A stretch of 64,000 nucleotides of DNA from Phocaeicola dorei. GTDB taxonomy: Bacteria > Bacteroidota > Bacteroidia > Bacteroidales > Bacteroidaceae. The notes under the pieces are model-generated. The model did no database searches and was not told the DNA's origin. It saw nothing but the letters and a program-made list of their open reading frames with translations. Location of the stretch: the NCBI RefSeq assembly GCF_013009555.1, contig NZ_CP046176.1, positions 4,061,501 to 4,125,500 of the forward strand, read 5' to 3'. Positions 1 through 8,868 of the stretch are shown here, piece after piece; positions within the stretch are counted from its first letter, which is position 1, and each line of letters starts with the position of its first letter. A program made the position numbers and the translations under genes.

Positions 1-1274
1 TCATGCACGCCAAAAACCTGCATACCTTGACGGGAAGGAATAAAACGTCCGGCATGTAAAGCATCCCCGTGACGCAAGCCCGTAGTAAACAGTCCTTTAC
101 CATCATGGTCTACAGTCATAGCCCCCACGCAGATTTCATCACAACCATCACCATCAAAATCCGCTACGGTCACACTATGATTTCCCATGCCCGAATAGGC
201 CTCCCAACCCGGTGCCGCACTATCAAAAGTCCATGTATGTTTCAATGCCCCGTTTGTAAAAGTCCATGCAGCCACCACCGTCCGTCCGTACCATCCTCTT
301 ACCATGACAGGTGAAGGAGTTTTTCCATCCAGAAAAGCTACTCCAGCTGTAAAACGGTCTGAACGACCACCAGTATTGTCATTACCACAATTACCACCGA
401 CACCTCCCCAACCATCCAAGGGATAACGGGTTGGAATATATTCTTTCGAATCCAGTTCTTTTCCAGTACGTCCCTCAAAAACCGTGAGGTATTCCGGGCC
501 ATTTACTATCTTACCATACGTAGGACTTTTTTTATCCCATGTCCTCCAGTCGGCTTGGGCATCTCCTATCCGATGTCCCAGTCCGTCGACAGTACCATCT
601 CCTGTCTTACAACAGATTTCCGCACATCCATCTCCATCAAAATCAAAGACCAGGAAATTAGTAGTGGCTGCTCCGGAACGTACATTCGGTCCCAAATCAA
701 TACGCCACAATCTTGTTCCATCCATTTTATATGCATCCAAATAGGTATTACCGGTAAAGCCACGTTGTGGCGGTCGCTTTGAATTAGAAGGAAACCATTT
801 TAAAATAATCTCATACTCTCCATCACCATCCAGATCACCTACACTACAATCATTAGCTGTATAAGTGAATGATTCACCTGCTATTTCTCCGTCTTCCGGT
901 TTACAAACAGGAACACTTAAATAAGGATTCCGTTCCTCTCCTTTCAGACGGGTCCAGATAGCGACTTCCCCGGTAGTTGCTTTTAAAGTCCAACGATTAT
1001 CCACCGTATAATCAACCGTACGGTCTAAAAAATCGGAAGTCCGATCTATCGGTTCTTTATTTAATTTCACCTCCGCACCTCCACCGGAACTACGGTATAA
1101 ATCAAATTGTAATCCGGCTGCATCCTCCAAGGTCATGCGCCAGCTAAAATACATTCCATCCTCTGTAGGAATTCCAATCAATCCTCTTGAAAGCTTTTCT
1201 CCACTGTAAGGTTGGGAAAAAGCGAATATGCTTCCGACAAGCAGAAGCATATTCATCATAATCCAATGTTTCAT
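1..1274 (-). CDS. Rhamnogalacturonan lyase, PL11 family (3' part cut by window edge)
   Basis: Reading leftward from an ATG at 1274 the frame stays open to base 1, giving 424 codons; the C-terminus lies outside the window. The protein starts with a signal peptide (MKHWIMMNMLLLVGSIFAFS) and continues with an N-terminal beta domain (GIYxSWR-like motif, here DGMYFSWRMT) and an eight-bladed propeller-type body with Asp-rich calcium loops (DLDGDGEYE, DFDGDGCAE, DFDGDGCDE). This is the PL11 pattern; PL11 enzymes cleave the galacturonate-rhamnose backbone of RG-I by beta-elimination. The second PL11 at 39.9-41.7 kb has the same loops but differs in sequence, so the pair may be an endo/exo or cell-surface/periplasm pair (inference). 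It lies 106 bp behind the GH2 gene and is probably co-transcribed with it. Confidence 0.9.
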   Translation of the reverse strand, partial: MKHWIMMNMLLLVGSIFAFSQPYSGEKLSRGLIGIPTEDGMYFSWRMTLEDAAGLQFDLYRSSGGGAEVKLNKEPIDRTSDFLDRTVDYTVDNRWTLKATTGEVAIWTRLKGEERNPYLSVPVCKPEDGEIAGESFTYTANDCSVGDLDGDGEYEIILKWFPSNSKRPPQRGFTGNTYLDAYKMDGTRLWRIDLGPNVRSGAATTNFLVFDFDGDGCAEICCKTGDGTVDGLGHRIGDAQADWRTWDKKSPTYGKIVNGPEYLTVFEGRTGKELDSKEYIPTRYPLDGWGGVGGNCGNDNTGGRSDRFTAGVAFLDGKTPSPVMVRGWYGRTVVAAWTFTNGALKHTWTFDSAAPGWEAYSGMGNHSVTVADFDGDGCDEICVGAMTVDHDGKGLFTTGLRHGDALHAGRFIPSRQGMQVFGVH

Positions 1275-1301
1275 CTAACAATTTATAAAACCTTAATACA
1301 A

Positions 1302-1318
1302 GCGGGGAGTTTCCCCGC
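1302..1318 (-). terminator. GC-rich hairpin between GH2 and PL11 genes
   Basis: GCGGGGA and TCCCCGC form a 7-bp perfect stem around a 3-base loop, in the 106-bp gap between two leftward genes. On the minus strand it is followed only by a weak T-rich stretch, so it may be a leaky terminator or an mRNA-stabilising or attenuating hairpin ahead of the PL11 start at 1274. Confidence 0.4.
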
Positions 1319-1380
1319 CTATCTACTAAAAAAAGAAACTCCTGTCTATCAATCTTTACCTCTAAAAAATATCCACATCT

Positions 1381-4300
1381 CTATTGCCACAAATTCTCTT
1401 TAAACTCGATTTCAACAATGCGTAACTCGTGATTAGTTTTATCGCCATTTTTTGCCTTAAACAAGTCTAATTCACCTGCGGCAGGAGCAGCAACTTCTAC
1501 AATTTGTCCGAAACCGTCACCTTCCTTGCTGGCACCTTTCAAACGAATGGTTATCTCATTTGTCAATACAGGTTTTACATTCAGGTGGATATACCCCAAA
1601 CTTTTTTCAGTCTCACCACTCCAAATCAGTTCATCACCTGCATATATTTCCAAAGGATAGCTGCGCAAACGCCAACCGGTAAGTTTCATACAAATTTCAT
1701 CCACACGGGCCGCACGTTCCAAACTATAAGTTATCCATGCACTGTTCAGTCTGCCATCATTCTTCCATTCACTCAATTCATTATCATCGAAACTTTTTAT
1801 CACTTCATCCTGATTGGCTCCGGCAACCGCCGATAAGATATTCACATCGACTTTCGTATCCTTGTAAGAAGGAGTCAACGGAGTTTCTCCACGGGTCAGC
1901 CTGCCCTCCAGTTCATCTCCCGGAATATAGTTACTCAAGCCATTCTTCACTTCAACAGGTGCAGAAGAAAGACTGATTTCGGCAGATTGCAATCCATCAG
2001 CCTTGGCTGTTATACGAACTGTCCCCGGAGTCGTAAGAGAGCGTATCAAAGCCCGGTTGATTCCACATTCTACAGGCAAATCTTTTGAAAGAATATAATT
2101 ATCTTTGCCCTGTGCTATTCCACCACGCCATTCAGCCGGTCCTTCTACATCAAAATGTATCAAATCATTAGCCAGCGGACAACGTCTGCCATCTTTATCC
2201 ATCACTTCCACTTGAAGCAATACCATATCAGCTCCATCCGCTTTCCAGCCTTTAGGACTTTGAATCACACTGAGTTTAATCTGTTCCGGCTTGCCGGCAG
2301 TCTGCAATTCAGCGCGACAACATTCTTTTCCATTCTTATCATACCCTACAGCTTCCAACTTGCCCGGAACAAATGCCACATCTTTGAAAGTATACAAGAA
2401 ATGATAATCTCTTTGACCGTTTCCTAAAGATTTACCATTCAGGAACAATTCCACTTTTTCAGCACTGGATACCACATAAACAGGTTTCACCACATCTTCT
2501 TTATAGTTCCAATGACCAACGATATGAATACGGGGATTCTCTATATCCACCCATCCGTCCCACATCACCTGATGTGCATAGAAAGGATCTTTAGGGATAC
2601 GCATGGCATCTGTCACACCACTACGACGATAATTCTCCACACCACGATAATGTGTATTCGTATCCGAGAAGATGATTTTCACACCTCCCGAGCTGACACG
2701 GTCACCTGTACCCGGGCGTTCACGCCAATAATCAAACCAACGAATTACATTTTCAATAGTAAAGGAATCCTGATTGTGATTATAAGCACGGGCATCCACC
2801 TTTTTCTGGACCTTATTAGTCATTGCAGAACGAAATGAATTATTTCCTTCCCCATTTTTATGATATGGATAAGAATATTCATCCCAATATTTGCGCAGAC
2901 CTTCATCACGGCAGTATTCCATGGCCCACATCGGATGATGTTTGCTTTTATTGATATAAAGCATCTCGCCACCATATTCGGCTTCACGAATATCAAGCAT
3001 TTCACGAGAACCGATGGCACGGCCTCCATGAGGGTCATACTTATCACGAATCGCTTTCATTTCTATCATGTGTTCACGACTGATTGATTCGTTTCCACAT
3101 TCATAAAATAAAATACTCGGATTATTACGGTTGTAAATAATGGCATCACGCATCAATTCTGTACGTTGTTCCCATTGACGGCCTTCACGGTCCTTTTCTG
3201 CATCACCGGCCTGCATCGCCTGAATCAATCCGACACGGTCACACGATTCAATATCCTGCTTCCAAGGGGTGATATGCATCCAACGAACCAAATTGGCATT
3301 ATCTTCCACCATCAAACCGTTGCTATAATCACTCAGCCATGCAGGAACACTCATACCGACTCCCGGCCATTCATTACTGGTACGCTGTGCAAAACCTTTC
3401 ATCTGAATCACCCGGTCATTCAACCAAATCATTCCTTTGCCGAAACGAGTTTTACGGAAACCGGTACGGGTAGCCACTTCATCTACTTTTTTGCCATCCA
3501 CCCATAAACTGGTTTTTACTGTGTACAAATATCCGTATCCCCAACTCCAGAAATGAAGTCCGTCTATTTCTGCTGAAGCTTCCAAAGTCGCAGTTTCACC
3601 CGGTTTTACTACCGTCTGAGTACCCTCAAAACTTTTTATGCTTTTCCCGTCACGATCACACACTTCAACCTTATAAGCGACTTTCTTATCCCGATTATAT
3701 TCATTTTTTATTTCGGATTCGGCGTGAACTACGGCTTTACGAGATTTTACACGAATATCCTCCGCATAGATATAGACACCGGTCGTTTTTAAATTACTAT
3801 ACAAGGGAAGTGTCTGATAAAGTTTATCAGTAACATGAAGCCACACATTCTTAGGAATCCCTCCATAATTGGCATTAAAATTACGGTCACTCCATTGATA
3901 CTTAGTATCAGTGGCACGTTCCTTATAATTCCAGTTATTATCAATGCGGACTGCCATTACATTCTCTTGTCCATATTTAATATAAGGAGTCAAATCGAAA
4001 CCTACAGCCATCGCACCATTTTCATGCAAGCCGATATATTCACCATTGATATAAAAATCAGCTCCTTGACGGACGCCTTCAAATTCAACAAAAACTTTTT
4101 TGTTTTTGCTATTGGCAGGCAGACGGAAATGCTTACGATACCACATGATTGTATCCGTCAGTTGTTCTATACTTAAACGAAAAGCTTCATCTTCATTAAA
4201 AGGACGGGGTAATGTTACTTTCTTCCAATCCGTATCCTGAAAACGTACTTCTTTGGCTTCCGGTATATCGCCAACATAAAGTAACCATTCAGAATTAAAA

Positions 4301-4386
4301 TTGTATTTATCACGAACAGCTGATGCTGCCGCAATCTGACTTATTCCTATAAAAGCCAATAAAAATAAAAGAATTTTGTTTCTCAT
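1381..4386 (-). CDS. GH2 family glycoside hydrolase (beta-galactosidase/beta-glucuronidase type)
   Basis: A 1001-residue protein with a signal peptide ending near ASA (residues 22-25), then the GH2 order: sugar-binding jelly roll (about 30-210, with DFYINGEYIG), immunoglobulin-like domain (about 215-320), TIM barrel (about 325-590) and C-terminal beta domains, including a DUF4982-like segment (VELFLNGKSLG) and a final discoidin-like domain. The acid/base is probably Glu433 in YECGNES and the nucleophile Glu490 in WAMEYCRDE. GH2 enzymes of RG-I loci remove beta-linked side-chain sugars; the exact sugar cannot be read from the sequence. The gene has its own promoter (4409-4454) carrying the regulon element and is followed by the PL11 gene. 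Confidence 0.88.
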   Translation of the reverse strand: MRNKILLFLLAFIGISQIAAASAVRDKYNFNSEWLLYVGDIPEAKEVRFQDTDWKKVTLPRPFNEDEAFRLSIEQLTDTIMWYRKHFRLPANSKNKKVFVEFEGVRQGADFYINGEYIGLHENGAMAVGFDLTPYIKYGQENVMAVRIDNNWNYKERATDTKYQWSDRNFNANYGGIPKNVWLHVTDKLYQTLPLYSNLKTTGVYIYAEDIRVKSRKAVVHAESEIKNEYNRDKKVAYKVEVCDRDGKSIKSFEGTQTVVKPGETATLEASAEIDGLHFWSWGYGYLYTVKTSLWVDGKKVDEVATRTGFRKTRFGKGMIWLNDRVIQMKGFAQRTSNEWPGVGMSVPAWLSDYSNGLMVEDNANLVRWMHITPWKQDIESCDRVGLIQAMQAGDAEKDREGRQWEQRTELMRDAIIYNRNNPSILFYECGNESISREHMIEMKAIRDKYDPHGGRAIGSREMLDIREAEYGGEMLYINKSKHHPMWAMEYCRDEGLRKYWDEYSYPYHKNGEGNNSFRSAMTNKVQKKVDARAYNHNQDSFTIENVIRWFDYWRERPGTGDRVSSGGVKIIFSDTNTHYRGVENYRRSGVTDAMRIPKDPFYAHQVMWDGWVDIENPRIHIVGHWNYKEDVVKPVYVVSSAEKVELFLNGKSLGNGQRDYHFLYTFKDVAFVPGKLEAVGYDKNGKECCRAELQTAGKPEQIKLSVIQSPKGWKADGADMVLLQVEVMDKDGRRCPLANDLIHFDVEGPAEWRGGIAQGKDNYILSKDLPVECGINRALIRSLTTPGTVRITAKADGLQSAEISLSSAPVEVKNGLSNYIPGDELEGRLTRGETPLTPSYKDTKVDVNILSAVAGANQDEVIKSFDDNELSEWKNDGRLNSAWITYSLERAARVDEICMKLTGWRLRSYPLEIYAGDELIWSGETEKSLGYIHLNVKPVLTNEITIRLKGASKEGDGFGQIVEVAAPAAGELDLFKAKNGDKTNHELRIVEIEFKENLWQ

Positions 4387-4408
4387 AGTTATCTCAAATT
4401 GTTTGTTA

Positions 4409-4454
4409 CAAAACTAGCATAAAGTTCCCTCTCATACCATAGAATAAGATACAT
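4409..4454 (-). promoter_or_regulatory. Promoter with PUL regulon element upstream of GH2
   Basis: On the minus strand the -7 box TAGTTTTG (4409-4416) matches the Bacteroides TAnnTTTG consensus. Exactly 21 bp upstream is ATGTATCTTATTCTATG (4438-4454), a member of a 17-bp element shared by six promoters in this window. No TTTG -33 box is seen; the element occupies its place, as expected for an activator-dependent promoter. Confidence 0.65.
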
Positions 4455-4481
4455 TTATATAGAAATTCGTTCAAAACGAAA

Positions 4482-4553
4482 TTTCAGGGTATTCATGTTG
4501 CACATATTTACATATCACATTAATACTCAATATATTACACAAATACCCTGAAA
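4482..4553. repeat. 12-bp perfect inverted repeat between GH106 and GH2 genes
   Basis: TTTCAGGGTATT (4482-4493) and AATACCCTGAAA (4542-4553) are exact reverse complements separated by 48 AT-rich bases, just downstream of the GH106 stop. It could serve as a long-loop transcription terminator for the GH106 operon or as a protein-binding site; the sequence does not decide. A second, imperfect hairpin around GAAATTCGTT lies next to it (about 4461-4486). Confidence 0.45.
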
Positions 4554-4591
4554 CATTTATTCTATAGGTTGCAACATCAGGACTATATAAT

Positions 4592-7447
4592 TCATTGCTT
4601 CACCATAGCCGGAGTCAACGTTACAGGTCCCAATAGCCCTGAAGATTTTGGTTCCCAATCAGAAGCATCAAAGATACCATTTTTCACATTTTCCTTTTTT
4701 CTTGCAGACATATTTACATTATAGAAAATCTTCCAGTCCACTCCCTTCTTATCCATATAAGCAATTCGATTCGCCATAGAGTTGGCTACTCTGACAACTA
4801 ACTCATCCTGTCCTTTGAATTTTTCAGCAGGGATATACAATTGATAAGGAGAGTCAATCACTGTACCTATATATTCTCCATTCAAATAGACAGATGCATT
4901 TTCTGCCACAGTTCCAAGGTTCAATTTGATCACATCCGCTACAGGCACCTTATTTATAGTAGTCGTATAAACGGCTGTTCCAGAAAAAGCTTTATATTCA
5001 TCCCCTACAAAATCAGTCCATGAGCCCAAACTGTCAACCGTTATAGAAGCAGGAAGTTGAGGACCTCCTTGAACAAAAGAAACAGTCCAACTGCCGGAAA
5101 CTGGATTTGGCTCACCTGCATTTTGATAATAAGCATAGGCATCTCCTGTAAAATGCTGACCGGAAGTTGATACAATGACAGTTTCACCCGGATTCAATTC
5201 CAGGTAAACATCTGTTTGCCCGTCATTGCGTTTCATAGTAGCCAAACCACTAGCACCAGTCATTGGATTGAAAATCGCCGCACTCCGAGCTTCTGTACGA
5301 AGTGGAATCCAATCCTCTATTTTACGGTCACTACTATTTTCTATAAAGTAATATTTTCCCGTCGTACTATTTCTTCGGATACATTGCAGACCTGCCTGAT
5401 ACATTTTCTCAGCACCCACATTCGCCTCATTCATCAGAGCATTAATATCATCTGACAAACAAACCTTCCCCTTACCTACACGAGCACATTTAACAGCACC
5501 TTCAGCATGAAAGTCCAAAGCATCCAACATTTCTTTAAAATGAGCCTGTTTTTCTTCCGAAAGAATCATTCCGGCCATATCTTGAGGAATTCCCTTATAA
5601 AACACAACGGTAGCACCTTCATCAGCCAAAGCCATCAGTTTTTCCATTGTTTCATAAGGAATATATTGCGCTGCCGAAACAAGAACGGTTTTATATGCGG
5701 CACCAGGCGTTACAATCATTTCTTTCTCAATATTAGTTTTAAGAAGTTGCTTGTCAGAAATCATATCCCATGCATAACCATTCTCTGTTAAAGTTACCGC
5801 ACTTTCTCTGACCGAAGATTCCAACATATTACGATCCAATCCGCTAAAGTGTTGAAGGCTTCTGTTCCCTTGCTCAGACATCACATCGGCTATGTTATAG
5901 TATAAAAGAACATCATTGTCAGGAGTGCCATCCTGTAAAAATGACTGCACGCGAGTAACATACTGATTCAAATATTTAAAATCCTCCCAAAACGGATTAT
6001 TCGGATGAAAATGGACTGCCGCATAAAATAACCATCCCGGCCAAGGAGCATCCTGTGGACTAAAACAAGTACCATGATAAAAAATATGATTCACACCCCC
6101 CAAAAAGAAAAGATCAAGTGCTTTCTTTACATCTCCCAGATTCGATTGAAAATGTTCATTCAACCAAGTCGCACTTTCTGAAGATGAGAGTTTCTTTCCT
6201 TCTGTATGAGCTACAGACGGAGCTGCTTTTATACTGACTAAATCACGCCCCTCTATTTCGGGTACATCACTCACTGCATACAAATCCAGAATATTGGCAG
6301 GAGAGCCATGAGCCTGATTCCTTATACCCTTTCCTTGTTTTGCCGCCCAATGTTGCCAACGAATAGAATAATGATTTATCAATAAATCGTTTATGGTTTG
6401 TCTATAATCATATAACACTCTTGCATTTTTATCTGGTGTGTCAATACCTAACAATGCAGGTAAGTGCTGACGCAAGTCATATCCTCTATACTTTTGAAAT
6501 TCTTCAAAAAAAGCAGGAGTCCAATTCGACTCGCCTCTTGCATCGTCCACTTCATAAGAGTCATTAAAATAATACCTCAGATAACTGATATCCTTTCCTT
6601 TAAAAGCCTCATCGAATTTACTGAGATAATGATCAATGGCCGAAGCTGAAAAATGATCTATCACATCACCTTCACCACCAGGCCCTGCACGTTCTACCAT
6701 TTTTCCATGATGACCTTGGAACAGAGCACAAATAGTCCAGTCACCTTGAGGAGCCGTCCAATCCAATGTACCATCCGGCTTTATTTTTGAAGTCAAGTCG
6801 AGACATTCACCTTCATCACTATTAGCGGTCACTATAATCAAAGGCAGTTCCTTTTTATATCGTACCTGATCCAATGCCAATGTCTGTAAATCAGCATTCG
6901 CACTGACTGGTTCTTTCAAATCCGCCAGTTTTACCGGAGTATGCCCTGCCAATCTGACAAAGCCTTCTTCTTTATACCGGACAGGTTCACCCAATTGCTC
7001 ACCTTCTTTCAATTGATAAGTTTTATAAGCCACCGTCTTGCACGCATCTTCGGGAGTGACCCAAGGTCCTCCAAACGGCCATCCCGAAGCATTAGCCAGA
7101 TCAATACCTAACCCCAACTGCTTTGCTTCCTGCAAAGTATACAGAAACAAATCAACCCATTCCGGAGAAAGAAAATCTTTAAAGCGGTCCTCATAACCAT
7201 GTATTCCATAAATAGGAGTGATCTCCAATCCCCCCAGATTTGCCTCCTGGTACTTACGCATAACCGTATCCAAATCAATAGTCCTGACCGCATTGCCTTC
7301 CCACCACCATCGCGTCCAAGGCTTGGTCTCGTTAGTCACTTGCGGCCATTCAATCTTCTGATTCTGTGTACAAGCCAAACAGCCACAAACTGCAAAAAGT
7401 ACATAACAGAACTTACTGCATTTCTTTAAAAATAAGGATTGCTTCAT
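4592..7447 (-). CDS. Alpha-L-rhamnosidase, GH106 family, lipoprotein
   Basis: I place the start at the ATG at 7447, which leaves 13 bp after the sulfatase stop; a longer reading to 7498 would overlap that gene and push the signal peptide inward. From 7447 the N-terminus is a lipoprotein signal with lipobox GCLACTQN, so the enzyme is probably membrane-anchored. The mature part opens with the GH106 hallmark PWTRWWWEGNAV, then GGLEITPIYG, FNDSYEVDD, RNQAHGSPAN, SSSESATWLNEHF and HIFYHGTCFSPQDAPWPGW, and ends with a galactose-binding-like domain (AYMDKKGVDWKIFYNVN). GH106 enzymes release alpha-L-rhamnose by inversion. It is the last gene of an operon with the PL22-like and sulfatase genes, suggesting that the three act on one oligosaccharide. 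Confidence 0.92.
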   Translation of the reverse strand: MKQSLFLKKCSKFCYVLFAVCGCLACTQNQKIEWPQVTNETKPWTRWWWEGNAVRTIDLDTVMRKYQEANLGGLEITPIYGIHGYEDRFKDFLSPEWVDLFLYTLQEAKQLGLGIDLANASGWPFGGPWVTPEDACKTVAYKTYQLKEGEQLGEPVRYKEEGFVRLAGHTPVKLADLKEPVSANADLQTLALDQVRYKKELPLIIVTANSDEGECLDLTSKIKPDGTLDWTAPQGDWTICALFQGHHGKMVERAGPGGEGDVIDHFSASAIDHYLSKFDEAFKGKDISYLRYYFNDSYEVDDARGESNWTPAFFEEFQKYRGYDLRQHLPALLGIDTPDKNARVLYDYRQTINDLLINHYSIRWQHWAAKQGKGIRNQAHGSPANILDLYAVSDVPEIEGRDLVSIKAAPSVAHTEGKKLSSSESATWLNEHFQSNLGDVKKALDLFFLGGVNHIFYHGTCFSPQDAPWPGWLFYAAVHFHPNNPFWEDFKYLNQYVTRVQSFLQDGTPDNDVLLYYNIADVMSEQGNRSLQHFSGLDRNMLESSVRESAVTLTENGYAWDMISDKQLLKTNIEKEMIVTPGAAYKTVLVSAAQYIPYETMEKLMALADEGATVVFYKGIPQDMAGMILSEEKQAHFKEMLDALDFHAEGAVKCARVGKGKVCLSDDINALMNEANVGAEKMYQAGLQCIRRNSTTGKYYFIENSSDRKIEDWIPLRTEARSAAIFNPMTGASGLATMKRNDGQTDVYLELNPGETVIVSTSGQHFTGDAYAYYQNAGEPNPVSGSWTVSFVQGGPQLPASITVDSLGSWTDFVGDEYKAFSGTAVYTTTINKVPVADVIKLNLGTVAENASVYLNGEYIGTVIDSPYQLYIPAEKFKGQDELVVRVANSMANRIAYMDKKGVDWKIFYNVNMSARKKENVKNGIFDASDWEPKSSGLLGPVTLTPAMVKQ

Positions 7448-7460
7448 AAATCTTACTTGT

Positions 7461-8855
7461 TTAAAAATGGAAACGGGCATTTTCAACACGTTGACCACCT
7501 ATCATATTCTTTAATTTCCTTGCCACATCAGGATATTGCTTTATCACATTAGTAGTTTCTGCCGGATCTGTATAAATGTTATACAATTCTTCATAAGTTT
7601 TAGACGGGTCACTAACTTCCAGTCTCACCAACTTCCAACCATCAGGTGTCATAATAGATTGCTTTCCTCCAAATTCAAAGAACTCATAATAAATACAATC
7701 ATGCTCCTTCTGAATACCTTTTCCCGTAAGAGTAGGCAAATAAGATATACCATCAATATTTTGAGGTATATCCGCCTGCACCAATTCACCTATAGTAGGC
7801 AAAAAATCCCAAAATGCAGAAATATGATTAGTAACTACCCCTTGTGGAATAACTCCCGGCCATTGAATGACGAACGGAGTACGGATACCTCCTTCATATA
7901 AATCTCTTTTCTGACCCCTGAACGGACCATTACTGTCAAAATAAGATGGATCGTGCCCTCCCTCCGAATGGACTCCATTATCGGAAGTAAAAACAATTAT
8001 CGTATGATCATACAAACCTTTCTCTTTTAATTCTTTAATAATCAAACCCACACTTTTATCCAAATAAGTAACCATCGCCGCATATGCCGCACGCGGAGTT
8101 TGCTGCGATTTATAACCGTCTTTGCTTCCTCCAAAAGGAGTTTCACAAAATTCCCCCTCATATTCCGTCATTACCTCTCCCATTATATCAAGATCTGCAT
8201 GAGGTATGGTTGGTGAAAAATAAAGAAAGAAAGGTTTCTGCGCATTTTCATCAATAAAATTCAAAGCCTTTTCCAACATCAAGTCATGCGAATAATATTT
8301 CCCATCCAGCATAATCTTCTGCTCATTCTCATGCAAGAACTCAGGGTAATAACTATGAGCAAAACGTTGCCCCAGATAACCGTAGAAATAATCAAAACCA
8401 TGTTTGCCGGGCATACCTTCCGTACCCGGTCCTCCCATTCCCCATTTGCCTACACATCCGGTAACATAATTCTTTGTTTTAAAAATATCGGCTACAGTAA
8501 CTTCACCGACAGGAAGCGGAGTTTCATATAACAATCCATCCGAACCTGCTACTTTTGCATTTCCTCTGATTGCAGCATGTCCCATGTGCTTTCCTGTAAT
8601 CAGAGCACAACGAGACGGAGCACTGACTGTAGAACCGGAATAATGCTGCATAAACTTCATCCCATTCTGAGCTATCCCATCAATATTCGGTGTCTTAATC
8701 TGACGCTGACCATAGCATCCCAAATCACCTATTCCCAAATCATCCGCCATAATATAAATAACATTGGGCGATTTCTCTGCCGTTGTAGTCTGGGCCATCG
8801 TAAGCCCTGAAGACAACAAAGCTGCGGAAAATAATATCTTACGTGTTTTTTTCAT
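7461..8855 (-). CDS. Sulfatase of the S1 (alkaline phosphatase-like) family, Ser-type
   Basis: The ATG at 8855 is preferred; the open frame can be extended two codons to a TTG at 8861 without gain. The 464-residue protein has a signal peptide (to about residue 22), the metal-binding NVIYIMADDLG start and the sulfatase signature with Ser78 in SAPSR, the residue converted to formylglycine. The Ser form needs an anaerobic radical-SAM maturase, not encoded here. Further S1 landmarks are GKHMGH, CVGKWGMGG, FFLYFSPTIPHADL and FTSDNGVHSEGGHDP. It removes sulfate esters from glycans, but the position and sugar cannot be told. It lies 13 bp from the PL22-like gene and 13 bp from GH106. A sulfatase is not expected for ordinary land-plant RG-I, so the true substrate of this operon may be a sulfated rhamnose-containing glycan. 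Confidence 0.92.
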   Translation of the reverse strand: MKKTRKILFSAALLSSGLTMAQTTTAEKSPNVIYIMADDLGIGDLGCYGQRQIKTPNIDGIAQNGMKFMQHYSGSTVSAPSRCALITGKHMGHAAIRGNAKVAGSDGLLYETPLPVGEVTVADIFKTKNYVTGCVGKWGMGGPGTEGMPGKHGFDYFYGYLGQRFAHSYYPEFLHENEQKIMLDGKYYSHDLMLEKALNFIDENAQKPFFLYFSPTIPHADLDIMGEVMTEYEGEFCETPFGGSKDGYKSQQTPRAAYAAMVTYLDKSVGLIIKELKEKGLYDHTIIVFTSDNGVHSEGGHDPSYFDSNGPFRGQKRDLYEGGIRTPFVIQWPGVIPQGVVTNHISAFWDFLPTIGELVQADIPQNIDGISYLPTLTGKGIQKEHDCIYYEFFEFGGKQSIMTPDGWKLVRLEVSDPSKTYEELYNIYTDPAETTNVIKQYPDVARKLKNMIGGQRVENARFHF

Positions 8856-8868
8856 ATCCAACCTTGCT

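Noticed and set aside
7448..7498. Longer N-terminus of the GH106 lipoprotein
   Set aside because: It would overlap the sulfatase gene and place about 17 residues before a good lipoprotein signal.
8856..8861. Upstream TTG starts at 8861 (sulfatase), 13841 (susD-A) and 30505 (recombinase)
   Set aside because: Each is two codons before an ATG that directly starts the expected N-terminus.
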